Assembly (NCBI RefSeq): GCF_021233055.1
Contig: NZ_CP089538.1
Location: forward strand, 2,434,501-2,498,500
Source: Spirosoma oryzicola
GTDB taxonomy: Bacteria; Bacteroidota; Bacteroidia; Cytophagales; Spirosomataceae
Length of the DNA: 64,000 nt
Reading direction: 5' to 3'
Shown: piece by piece, positions 50,147 to 57,679 of the stretch
Layout: each line of letters begins with the position of its first letter
Position numbering within the stretch: position 1 is the first letter of the stretch
The notes under the pieces: model-generated
The model's input: the letters and a program-made list of their open reading frames with translations, nothing else
Told to the model about the DNA's origin: nothing
Databases searched by the model: none
Translations under genes and position numbers: made by a program

Positions 50147-51244
50147 TTACTTAACAACAAAGCGCTTTGTTTCTGAGGTGTTATTGTCAAAAACAGCTTT
50201 GAGATAGTAAGTCCCAGGCTTGAGGTGTCTGACGTCAACCTTAATATCTGCCTGATTAACTTCATGACTGTAATCACCAATTAGATTGTTGCTTTCGTCG
50301 TATACGTACAGGTTTTTGGCCGCTTCGCTATTTTTTCCTCTTTTAGTTAAGTTGTTGCCTTCATTTGGCAGGCCCGCTATATTCTCAATCCGCACATTAA
50401 CTTCATTTGACGCTGGAATAGGATAAGCCGCCATTCTAGCTCCTGAAGGATCACCAATATAGATACCCGTTTGAGTGGATGAAGTGGCGCAACCATTATT
50501 CATTGTGACAAAAATGTATCTACCCTGTTGATTATAAGCAGGTTTATCGAAATATACATTGTTGCCAGATTGTGCATAGATCGAAATGCCTGGCATTGGA
50601 GCAGGATATGTCGAGAATGTATAATCTGGACTATACGAAGCCGAAACATTTAAACTATGTGAACCCGTTGTGGCAACAAAAGAGGGTGACGATCCGTAAT
50701 AAATTGGGCCGTTATCCAATTGAGCAGATGTCAAGTAAGACGAAAAGTTACATTGATAGTAGGCATAAGCTGAATAGTAAGATGGTGGAACATCTCCAGG
50801 AGCGTGTCTAACCACTGGACCCGCACCCCATTTTGATAAATACCTATTCGCTATAGCTGTTACAACAGCAGAGTGATCCCCACTATACCTTACTCTTACT
50901 CGGTATAAGCTTGAGTTAGAAGTAGAAATGTAGCTGTTATCGTTTATATATGTACTCACTGCTCCATAGTTGGGATCATCCAAAGCAACTTGTCTTCCGT
51001 TGACCTGAAACATATTCCAAGCATAACCATGACAGTTATACGCATTAGAGGAGTTCGAAACTACTACGCAACTACTTCCGTAATAGCCATTTTGAACATC
51101 ACTTTGAAATGAGTTCAACTGCGATTGGGAATAGTTGTAGGAGAAGTAAGATGCAGGGGGAACAAGTGTATTATTCGGTGTGTAGATATTTTGTGCCGAT
51201 AAAGCGGCAGGAAGGCTAACAAGGAAGATTAAACGTTTTAGCAT
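50147..51244 (-). CDS. Secreted NlpC/P60-like protein with type IX sorting domain
   Basis: A 365-aa exported protein (signal MLKRLIFLVSLPAALSAQ). The N-terminal half has Cys in YNCHGYAWNM, His in GDHSAVV and KWGAGPVVRH, an arrangement like a papain-fold amidase or peptidase with Cys-His residues. The C-terminal 90 residues (AYPIPASNEVNVRIE, LYVYDESNNLIGDYS, LKPGTYYLKAVFDNN, TKRFVVK) form a T9SS type A sorting domain that directs it to the cell surface. It is the last gene of a three-gene operon. The substrate is unknown. Confidence 0.7.
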   Translation of the reverse strand: MLKRLIFLVSLPAALSAQNIYTPNNTLVPPASYFSYNYSQSQLNSFQSDVQNGYYGSSCVVVSNSSNAYNCHGYAWNMFQVNGRQVALDDPNYGAVSTYINDNSYISTSNSSLYRVRVRYSGDHSAVVTAIANRYLSKWGAGPVVRHAPGDVPPSYYSAYAYYQCNFSSYLTSAQLDNGPIYYGSSPSFVATTGSHSLNVSASYSPDYTFSTYPAPMPGISIYAQSGNNVYFDKPAYNQQGRYIFVTMNNGCATSSTQTGIYIGDPSGARMAAYPIPASNEVNVRIENIAGLPNEGNNLTKRGKNSEAAKNLYVYDESNNLIGDYSHEVNQADIKVDVRHLKPGTYYLKAVFDNNTSETKRFVVK

Positions 51245-51250
51245 GGCTAG

Positions 51251-51631
51251 TTAGTTTTTTGAGTATAATACTTTTACTTCTTTCGCATCAGTGATGAACT
51301 GATTGTAGGTGACGTTAAGTGCTTTCAGCGCCTTATTTCCCTGGCAATCGTAAATAGTACTAGCTGGACTTGAGCTATAAATTTCCTCTACCACGAAGTA
51401 AGGCTTTGATTGATAGTCAACCAGTTTAACGGCTCTATATCCCGCTTTGTAGCTATTCAAAGTAGTGACGATTGACTTAAGCCAGTCTAGGTCGTTTATA
51501 GGATCAGCTACGTTACAGGAAGCCTCTGGGTTGCTTACCTCTGGTTGTGGCTTATCATCTGACTGACTGGCTTCGCAACTTAAAAATGTAGTCGTCAATG
51601 CCAGTAACGCGATTTTAGCTAAAGTTTTCAT
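51251..51631 (-). CDS. Small lipoprotein, 126 aa
   Basis: Lipobox in TTTFLSC (signal MKTLAKIALLALTTTFLSC), a disordered acidic linker (EASQSDDKPQPEVSNPEAS), then a compact domain (NDLDWLKSIVTTLNSYKAGYRAVKLVDYQSKPYFVVEE) with a Cys pair that could form a disulphide. It lies 6 bp upstream of the peptidase-like gene and 7 bp after 51639. It may be an inhibitor or partner of the peptidase-like protein. Confidence 0.65.
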   Translation of the reverse strand: MKTLAKIALLALTTTFLSCEASQSDDKPQPEVSNPEASCNVADPINDLDWLKSIVTTLNSYKAGYRAVKLVDYQSKPYFVVEEIYSSSPASTIYDCQGNKALKALNVTYNQFITDAKEVKVLYSKN

Positions 51632-51638
51632 AACTGTT

Positions 51639-52379
51639 TTAGTTTAACAGCGCCAGAGAAGCGCTTAAAGATTTTAATATTGGATCAACGATGTCTTGGT
51701 CAAATGGAATCATCCTAGTTTGAAAAGACTCCATTTTTTTGCTGGCTGGAAGAACTGATATTACCTTCAATTCTGCGATTGTAGGTATGACTTTGGCAGC
51801 TAAAAAAGCGGTTGTAACAGAACCAAATCCGCCAAGTTCCTCCTTGTACGCTAGTTTCTCCTCGTATTTAGCATAAATCGTTTTCAGAAATAATTTCTTC
51901 TTTTCTGCAGATAGTTTACCAATCAGTAAATCATTACTCATCATAAGCTCGACCCCATGAAGACGTAGCGAATATTCCCCTTTTGCGATATCTGTTTTCA
52001 GAGTATCTATTCTTGAGAAGTTCTCCTTTTTATAAAAGTCGGCCATTACCTCAAGTGCATTAGGCCGCTTCAAGAGTTCGCTATAACCGTTGAATGAACC
52101 CATCGAGTTTCTAAAGCCCTCAATCGGGCTATTGGCGAAAGCGTAGCTTCTAAAGAAAGGATGCTTAGTACAAAGCGTGAACAATTCTTCGGTAGGCAGT
52201 TTGGTAACGATGTCTTCCGGTATTTGACAGGCTTTGATCCGCTCACTAACATCGTTCAACTTTGCCCATTCTTCGCTACCCGGCTTCACTGGGTAATCCC
52301 AACTCTGTCCGCTAGCGAAAAGTGTGCTACCTACTAGGATAGCGTTTAACAGCAGCAATCTAATTGTAGACTTGTACAT
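51639..52379 (-). CDS. Secreted hypothetical protein, 246 aa
   Basis: First gene of the secreted operon. Signal peptide ending FASGQ; the mature part is helical (WDYPVKPGSEEWAKLNDVSERIKACQIPEDIVTKLPTEELFTLC) with repeats of short helices. Unnamed homologues of this type are familiar beside lipoprotein and sorting-domain genes in Bacteroidota. Its tight spacing (7 bp) with the lipoprotein gene supports a joint role on the cell surface. Confidence 0.65.
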   Translation of the reverse strand: MYKSTIRLLLLNAILVGSTLFASGQSWDYPVKPGSEEWAKLNDVSERIKACQIPEDIVTKLPTEELFTLCTKHPFFRSYAFANSPIEGFRNSMGSFNGYSELLKRPNALEVMADFYKKENFSRIDTLKTDIAKGEYSLRLHGVELMMSNDLLIGKLSAEKKKLFLKTIYAKYEEKLAYKEELGGFGSVTTAFLAAKVIPTIAELKVISVLPASKKMESFQTRMIPFDQDIVDPILKSLSASLALLN

Positions 52380-52740
52380 AATGTAATTAATTAAGGTTTA
52401 AATGTGAATAAAATAATTAATTACACGAAAGGTAGAATATATTTACAAGTATGCAAGGCTTGCAATATTTAATTTTTTTAACGGTATTTTAATACATATT
52501 AAACGGTATACAAACATGATACGGTGACACGATGTTGAGTTTCAGAGTATTGTATATAGCAGTTGAAGAGTTAGATTTCTGGTTGTATTCTCCTGTTAAA
52601 GACAGCGTACTTAGTGGGCAAGTAGTGATACATTGTACAGGTGTAGTAGGAACAAACATTAATTACTGACCGATGAATAATAGTAAAGTGGGTTCGTATA
52701 GCTTCATAGGGCTATATTTGGCCTTGTAACAAGAGTTAGA
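52380..52740. other. Intergenic region between the secreted operon and the island 2 cassette
   Basis: Contains divergent promoters. A -7 box TATATTTG for the XRE gene is at 52713-52720. A 45-codon frame at 52532-52669 (MLSFRVLYIAVEEL) is open but has no supporting evidence. It is AT-rich. Confidence 0.4.
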
Positions 52741-52953
52741 ATGTCAGAGATAACAGAACAGGTCGGGAATCAGATTAGGGAAGCCAGAAAGCGCAGAGGA
52801 TTGACTTTGAAAGAGCTAGGCGAAAAAGTTGGCGTTTCTGAGTCTGTAATGAGCAGATACGAAAAAGGTAAAATCAACTTCACTGTTGATTCGCTTCAAA
52901 AAATCTCATCAGAATTAGGCACAAAGCTTAATATTAACCTAAGCACGGATTAA
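52741..52953 (+). CDS. XRE-family regulator of the island cassette, 70 aa (island 2)
   Basis: Close homologue of 34782 (MSEITEQVGNQIREARKRRGLTLKELGEKVGVSESVMSRYEKG), one XRE domain, differing mainly in the recognition helix (SESVMSRY against AEATVSRY). The two proteins may therefore share or partly share operators. It is the first gene of the island 2 cassette, 42 bp before the leader promoter. Confidence 0.8.
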   Translation: MSEITEQVGNQIREARKRRGLTLKELGEKVGVSESVMSRYEKGKINFTVDSLQKISSELGTKLNINLSTD

Positions 52954-52994
52954 TATTTTTTGCCCTATAACTTGCATATCAGTTACAGTTTATC

Positions 52995-53149
52995 TATATT
53001 TGTATTGTCAATGAGGGAGCGGAACTAGCGGCATAGTACTTCAAAGAGTTGCCCCGCTTAACGGTAGACACCCGAAAAGACATAAAAATACCCCGCGCTA
53101 CTGCCTGAGAAACAAAACGCGGGGCTTGTAAACCAAACCTATCAGATTT
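52995..53149 (+). promoter_or_regulatory. Conserved leader of the antirepressor operon (island 2)
   Basis: TATATTTG (52995-53002) and TATTGTCAATGAGG as in island 1. The hairpin at 53091-53124 has arms CCCCGCG/CGCGGGG in place of GCCCC...GGGGC. GCCTGAGAAAC in its loop is repeated in the loop of the LytTR-gene hairpin at 54376-54414. Confidence 0.65.
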
Positions 53150-53272
53150 ATGCTTACAACGGAGCAAAACTACGCATCCGGTGGGGATTCTACAACCCTA
53201 ACCGAAGGGGCTACAGCTACAGCCCAAAATTACCCTGTCAACTTCTGGATTGAGTTCACAAGCTGCAATTAG
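53150..53272 (+). CDS. Conserved leader peptide, 40 aa (island 2)
   Basis: MLTTEQNYASGGDSTTLTEG continues to a stop 2 bp before the antirepressor start. Compared with 35188 it has one extra codon (Thr) and a few amino-acid changes, all in frame. Confidence 0.65.
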   Translation: MLTTEQNYASGGDSTTLTEGATATAQNYPVNFWIEFTSCN

Positions 53273-53274
53273 CC

Positions 53275-54027
53275 ATGCAAGAGCTAATTCAAGTAACTAC
53301 AGGTGGGCAAGGTCAACCCGTAGTAGCGGCCCGTGAACTGTATGAATTTCTCGGCCTCAACAAAGCGGCTTTTGCTCGGTGGGCAAAGAAGAACATTGAG
53401 AACAACACCTTTGCTCGAGAGGGTGAAGATTGGGAGGGGTTCAACACAATGTTGAACGGTAATGAAGTCAAAGACTACGCGCTGACTTTAGATTTTGCCA
53501 AACGGTTAAGCATGTTGGCACGAACCGAAAAGGGCGAACAAGCAAGACGCTACTTTCTGGACTGCGAAAAGAAGCTTAATGGCCCCGCCGTTCCTTCGAC
53601 CGAGCAAGTTCTAATCCAACTGGTAGCCCAAAGCAATCAGCTACTCGCCAACCAGCAGGAGCAACTTAACCAACTTCGCGCCGATATGGATTCTATTATG
53701 CGCGGTCAACGTCCAACGTCCCAATCCCGCAAGCAGATTGCGCGGCCAACCCCTCATTTAGTTGGCCCACCAAAAGGTCCAATTCCTGGCAACGGTTTAC
53801 GTCAGGCTATCAACCGCAAGGTTATTGAGTACTGCGGCTATCACGGAGCCGAACAAGGAGCCACTTACAATTACTTATACCGTCGAATGAATGAGGTGTA
53901 TGTAATCAATGTGTACCGGCTTATTCGAGTAGGCGGAGAGAGCTTGTTAGACGCTTTAGAGCGGTACGGCCATTTAGAAAAGCTGTACTCACTGATTATG
54001 GCCGAACTGACCTACGTAGAAGAATGA
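53275..54027 (+). CDS. AntA/AntB-type phage antirepressor, 250 aa
   Basis: AntA domain (about 14-105): PVVAARELYEFLGLNKAAFARWAKKNIENNTFAREGEDW, KDYALTLDFAKRLSMLARTEKGEQARRYFLDCEKK. The Gln-rich linker and C-terminal domain are nearly the same as in 35306, but the N-terminal half is strongly different. This mosaic pattern means the target-binding half is exchanged while the core is conserved. It would inactivate a repressor and so link the island to prophage induction. Confidence 0.8.
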   Translation: MQELIQVTTGGQGQPVVAARELYEFLGLNKAAFARWAKKNIENNTFAREGEDWEGFNTMLNGNEVKDYALTLDFAKRLSMLARTEKGEQARRYFLDCEKKLNGPAVPSTEQVLIQLVAQSNQLLANQQEQLNQLRADMDSIMRGQRPTSQSRKQIARPTPHLVGPPKGPIPGNGLRQAINRKVIEYCGYHGAEQGATYNYLYRRMNEVYVINVYRLIRVGGESLLDALERYGHLEKLYSLIMAELTYVEE

Positions 54028-54030
54028 GCT

Positions 54031-54450
54031 ATGCAAACGGCACATACTACGGTTCATTGCCTCGCTGTAAGTGTAGGGCAACTGGTTCGCTACGTTCCCG
54101 CTAGTTTGATCTTGCGTATAGAGGGCTGCGGTAACTACTCGTGGGTTTATACGAGAAACGGAGAACGGTATTTAGTCAGCAAAACGCTATCACACTTGGA
54201 ACTCCAAGTGCCTACTTTCTGGCGGGTTCACAAGTCGCATTTGGTCAATCCACAGTACATACAGGACTGTATTGCGTCGGTTCGGAGAAACAGCCTTTTG
54301 AAGCTTAACAATAACCAGTCGGTCACAGTAGCGCGTCGCTTGAAAGCAACGGTTTGCCGACTCTTAAAAGAAAAACCCCGTACCGCTACAAGCCTGAGAA
54401 ACTTAGGTACGGGGTCGATAGTGCCACAATCTAACCATGAAATCAGATGA
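54031..54450 (+). CDS. LytTR DNA-binding protein (island 2)
   Basis: A 139-aa near-copy of 36152, with the same LytTR domain (LILRIEGCGNYSWVYTRNGERYLVSK, FWRVHKSHLVNPQYI). It diverges only where the hairpin at 54376-54414 changes the C-terminal residues. It overlaps the next gene by 4 bp. Confidence 0.8.
   Translation: MQTAHTTVHCLAVSVGQLVRYVPASLILRIEGCGNYSWVYTRNGERYLVSKTLSHLELQVPTFWRVHKSHLVNPQYIQDCIASVRRNSLLKLNNNQSVTVARRLKATVCRLLKEKPRTATSLRNLGTGSIVPQSNHEIR
54376..54414. other. Hairpin inside the LytTR gene (island 2)
   Basis: Stem CCCCGTACC/GGTACGGGG between flanks identical to those at 36497-36539; the arms changed together. Confidence 0.65.
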
Positions 54451-54755
54451 ACACCACAGATCAAAGTAACAACGAAACCCCGCAAACTGCAAGCCCACAA
54501 ATCAAAGTCAATTCTCGACTCACTTTAACCCAGAGCGACGCTCACTTGATTGACTTGATGAACGACCTGTCGTTTATGAGTGGCCTACGCGATGAAGTAC
54601 GGGACTGGTTTTTGGCTTATGCCTCAAGTACCGAGTTTGGCAACGCGTCTAATAGTTGCGGCAATTTTGAAACGTTGGACGGTTTCTTTAGTGCGGTTAT
54701 CCTGAAAGCGGCCAAACATCAACTAGCGCAGAAAGGAGGACAAACCAATGAATAG
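54447..54755 (+). CDS. Small cassette protein, 102 aa (island 2)
   Basis: Homologue of 36562: Asn/Thr-rich start (MNTTDQSNNETPQTASPQIKV), acidic helical middle (DLSFMSGLRDEVRDWFLAYASSTEF) and the shared end QLAQKGGQTN. It starts in an ATGA overlap with the LytTR gene and overlaps the first recombinase gene by 8 bp. Function unknown; the fixed position suggests a recombination accessory role. Confidence 0.65.
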   Translation: MNTTDQSNNETPQTASPQIKVNSRLTLTQSDAHLIDLMNDLSFMSGLRDEVRDWFLAYASSTEFGNASNSCGNFETLDGFFSAVILKAAKHQLAQKGGQTNE

Positions 54756-56031
54756 TCTGTCTCCCCTTCTGTCACGGCGCGAACGTTTACGTATATCCGT
54801 TCGCTTTCGGCTTCGTCCCGGCCAAACCAGCGATAAACCGCGTCAACTCTACATTCGACTGAAAGTTGATGGTACAACGTGTGCTGACTATAGCAGTGGG
54901 GTCTACGTACAAGTTGACAAATGGAACTCTCAGGCGCAAAAGCTTATCGGCTATTCCAAACTAGCTCAAGAAGCCAATCAGGAACTAGAAGCTATTGTAG
55001 CCGAACACAAAACGTTACTTGCTGAACTAATGCGCTTGCAAAAGGCGGGTATACTGGTTCAGTCCCCAACGGCGGAGGTTGTCAAACAGCATTGGACGCG
55101 GAAAACAACCTTAGTGCCCACCCTACTAGCGGCCTACGATCAACAGTTGACCTATTTACGTTCGCTGGACGGTACGCCCGATGCCAGAGAAAAACGAACG
55201 CTTGACAAATGGGAAAACGGCAAGCAGCACTTAACGGCTTACATCGAAGAACAAAAGCAGGGACGGTTAACAGCGGATTTGATAACCCCTTTGTGGGCCG
55301 AAGGCTACTATCATTGGCTTATCAAACGACCACTCGGTTTAGCGTCAGCGGCTCGGTATGTGGGCTACTTACGGGCAAGTATTAATCACTTGGTAGCCAG
55401 TCAGCAAATTGCCCGTAACCCGATTGAGAACTACTATCCCGACAAAGGCAAAGACAAGCCGGTTTACTTTCTGGAAAGCGTTCATTTAGAGCGGCTGTGG
55501 GGGTTAGAAGTTACGGGCTTGCCTACCCTGGCTTTAGTAAGAGATTGGCTTTTGTTGATGTGCTATACAGGCATGGATCAACCGGATTTAGAACGCTATG
55601 TGGTTAATCCGTCTGCGTTTGAGCAACCCACCGAATCGGGTAGTATGATCCTGATAAACCGGGGTAAAACCGATTTGACCGCTTGCGTTCCACTACTCCC
55701 CGAAGTTAACCGCATACTCTCGCTGTACCCAAACGGTATTCCTACCCTGACGAATCAGGCGATGAACCGCTGGACCAAGATCGTACAGCAGCAGATTGGT
55801 TTTGATGAACGACTAACAACCAAGATTTGCCGTAAAACGGCGGGGGCTTTATTTCTCCGCTTAGGCTTTCGGATTGAAGAGGTGAGCAAGGTATTAGGCC
55901 ATTCTTCCATACAAACCACGCTCCGCAACTATGTACGAGTGACAAGCGCAATGGTTGAAGCGGGTATGCGTAGGGTTCAAGCGTCGGGCGGTAGTCAGTA
56001 CCCCTTTAAGCACATGCACAAAGCGTCTTAA
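54748..56031 (+). CDS. Second, divergent tyrosine recombinase of island 2, 427 aa
   Basis: Recombinase of another subgroup, absent from island 1. An N-terminal arm-binding domain (RERLRISVRFRLRPGQTSDKPRQLYIRLKVDG) precedes a core-binding and a catalytic domain. Seen: LGHSSIQTTLRNYVRV with His and Tyr, and Arg in KICRKTAGALFLRLG, but the first catalytic Arg is replaced by Asp (CYTGMDQPDL) and the His of HxxR by Ile or Cys. With so many changes it may depend on the second recombinase, for example as a pair. A purine-rich ribosome site (AAAGGAGG) precedes it. Confidence 0.75.
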   Translation: MNSLSPLLSRRERLRISVRFRLRPGQTSDKPRQLYIRLKVDGTTCADYSSGVYVQVDKWNSQAQKLIGYSKLAQEANQELEAIVAEHKTLLAELMRLQKAGILVQSPTAEVVKQHWTRKTTLVPTLLAAYDQQLTYLRSLDGTPDAREKRTLDKWENGKQHLTAYIEEQKQGRLTADLITPLWAEGYYHWLIKRPLGLASAARYVGYLRASINHLVASQQIARNPIENYYPDKGKDKPVYFLESVHLERLWGLEVTGLPTLALVRDWLLLMCYTGMDQPDLERYVVNPSAFEQPTESGSMILINRGKTDLTACVPLLPEVNRILSLYPNGIPTLTNQAMNRWTKIVQQQIGFDERLTTKICRKTAGALFLRLGFRIEEVSKVLGHSSIQTTLRNYVRVTSAMVEAGMRRVQASGGSQYPFKHMHKAS

Positions 56032-56062
56032 CCCACCTAAACCTAGCCTTCAAACAAATCCC

Positions 56063-57304
56063 ATGTATAATTCATTATTCATCAATTTCTATTTCCGTAA
56101 GTCTACTACGGACGCTACGCTCGGCTCGGTCAACGTTCGGGTAACAGTCAACGGTAAACGCATAACGCTCGGTACGGTTACATCAGTAGCCGATTCCAGC
56201 CTGCCTAAGTCGGTTATGATTCAGCGCGATCATTGGGATAAGCGCAAGCTGAAAGTAAAACCCCAAAGTCCACACGCTGTATTGCTTAATAAGGCCATTG
56301 CCGACTGTGAGCAGAAACTACAGAAGGTCTACGCGCAGCACGAAAGCTTCGATCAGAAAATGACGGCTAACGGCTTGAAGGGTGTCGTCAAACACGGTCA
56401 GCGGATGCTACTCACCTTTCCCGCTTTAATCGACAAGTTTCTCGAAGAGCGGATAGCCCTAAAAACCAAAGCGTCAACTGTGAATACCTATCGGTTTAAA
56501 ACGCGCCCGCTGTTATCGTTCTTAGAGTCTGAGGGTTCTTTGGACCTGCCCGCCGTTGACTTTACACCCGGAACGCTCAAACGCTACCGGACGTACTTAA
56601 TTACCCAGCGGGGTAACTCGGATCGCAACGCCGACAAAAGCTGTCAGGTGGTGAAAACGCTACTCTTATGGGCCGCTGAAAGTGAACTAATCCACAAAAA
56701 CCCCTTGATGAACATTCGGATCAGGGTTGACAAAACGCCCAACCTGGAATGTGTGACGCAAGAGGAATTGACTGTTTTGCGGGAAGCGGTCTTACTCCCT
56801 CAAATGCGGGAAGTGGCTGACTGTTTCGAGTTTGCTTGCTACACAGGACTAGCTTATCAGGACATGAAAACCCTGTCTCCTAAGAACCTGCAACTGGTGG
56901 AGGGTAAACACTGTATAGTAGGTTACCGGATGAAAACGGGTACGGAGTATTGTATTCCGGTTACGGAGCGGGTTTGGGCCTTGATGGACAAGTACGAAGG
57001 GGTCAACCTGCCTTTGCCCGCGCTTGATGATTATAACCCGTTACTCCGGCAAATCATGTTCACCGTAGGCATTGACAAACGGATTACGTCACACACGGCC
57101 CGTAAGACCTTCGCGGATTGGTGTATCAACGAAGTGGGGCTCAGTGAGGAAGCTACGATTGTGGCAATGGGTCAGAAAAACGCCAAGGAGCTAACCCCGT
57201 ACCGCAAGACCAGACCTAAACGGTTGCTCGCTGAGTTCCCTACGGACTTGATGCGTCGACAGATTGATCGGGTTCCGTTTAAGCAGATCGTTAAAGCGTC
57301 GTAA
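56063..57304 (+). CDS. Atypical tyrosine recombinase of island 2, 413 aa
   Basis: The frame is open from 55955, but the ATG at 56063 (MYNSLFINFYFRKSTTD) matches the island 1 copy. The protein is almost the same as 36866, including Ala for the first Arg (CYTGLAYQDM) and Gln for His (AMGQKNAKEL); HxxR and Tyr are kept. It follows the 427-aa recombinase after 31 bp. The near-identity of the two copies implies recent common origin and perhaps a shared attachment site. Confidence 0.85.
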   Translation: MYNSLFINFYFRKSTTDATLGSVNVRVTVNGKRITLGTVTSVADSSLPKSVMIQRDHWDKRKLKVKPQSPHAVLLNKAIADCEQKLQKVYAQHESFDQKMTANGLKGVVKHGQRMLLTFPALIDKFLEERIALKTKASTVNTYRFKTRPLLSFLESEGSLDLPAVDFTPGTLKRYRTYLITQRGNSDRNADKSCQVVKTLLLWAAESELIHKNPLMNIRIRVDKTPNLECVTQEELTVLREAVLLPQMREVADCFEFACYTGLAYQDMKTLSPKNLQLVEGKHCIVGYRMKTGTEYCIPVTERVWALMDKYEGVNLPLPALDDYNPLLRQIMFTVGIDKRITSHTARKTFADWCINEVGLSEEATIVAMGQKNAKELTPYRKTRPKRLLAEFPTDLMRRQIDRVPFKQIVKAS

Positions 57305-57307
57305 ACA

Positions 57308-57679
57308 ATGGGGGCTTCTAAAGCGGTGAGAAAGGGTGGCAAAACTGCCCTTTCTCAGTCGATCCGTAGGCTAGAAGAATACGAACACTGGAAACGTTCG
57401 GTTTTCCTTCGAGATCGGTTCACTTGTCAGCATTGCGGAGCGCGGAACGGTCGCAAGCGAGTAATTGAAGCTGACCACATTAAAAGCTTTTCTAGTCTAC
57501 TCGCTGAACACGGAATTGACAGCATAGGAAAAGCTAAAGAGTGCTTGGAGTTGTGGGAGGTTTCCAACGGGCGAACCCTTTGCCATACCTGCCACCAAAA
57601 GACCGATAGTTATCCACGAAACTTTGTCGATAAACCCAAAAAGAAGAAACGAAATGCCAGGAAAAAAGAAGGAATTTAG
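57308..57679 (+). CDS. Short HNH endonuclease, 123 aa
   Basis: A single HNH domain (EYEHWKRSVFLRDRFTCQHCGARNGRKRVIEADHIKSFSSLL, NGRTLCHTCHQKTDSY) with CxxC pairs and the central EADH, and a basic tail (KPKKKKRNARKKEG). It has no HTH array, unlike the neighbours, so it could be a shortened copy or work with the next protein. It starts 3 bp after the recombinase stop and overlaps the next gene by 26 bp. Confidence 0.75.
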   Translation: MGASKAVRKGGKTALSQSIRRLEEYEHWKRSVFLRDRFTCQHCGARNGRKRVIEADHIKSFSSLLAEHGIDSIGKAKECLELWEVSNGRTLCHTCHQKTDSYPRNFVDKPKKKKRNARKKEGI

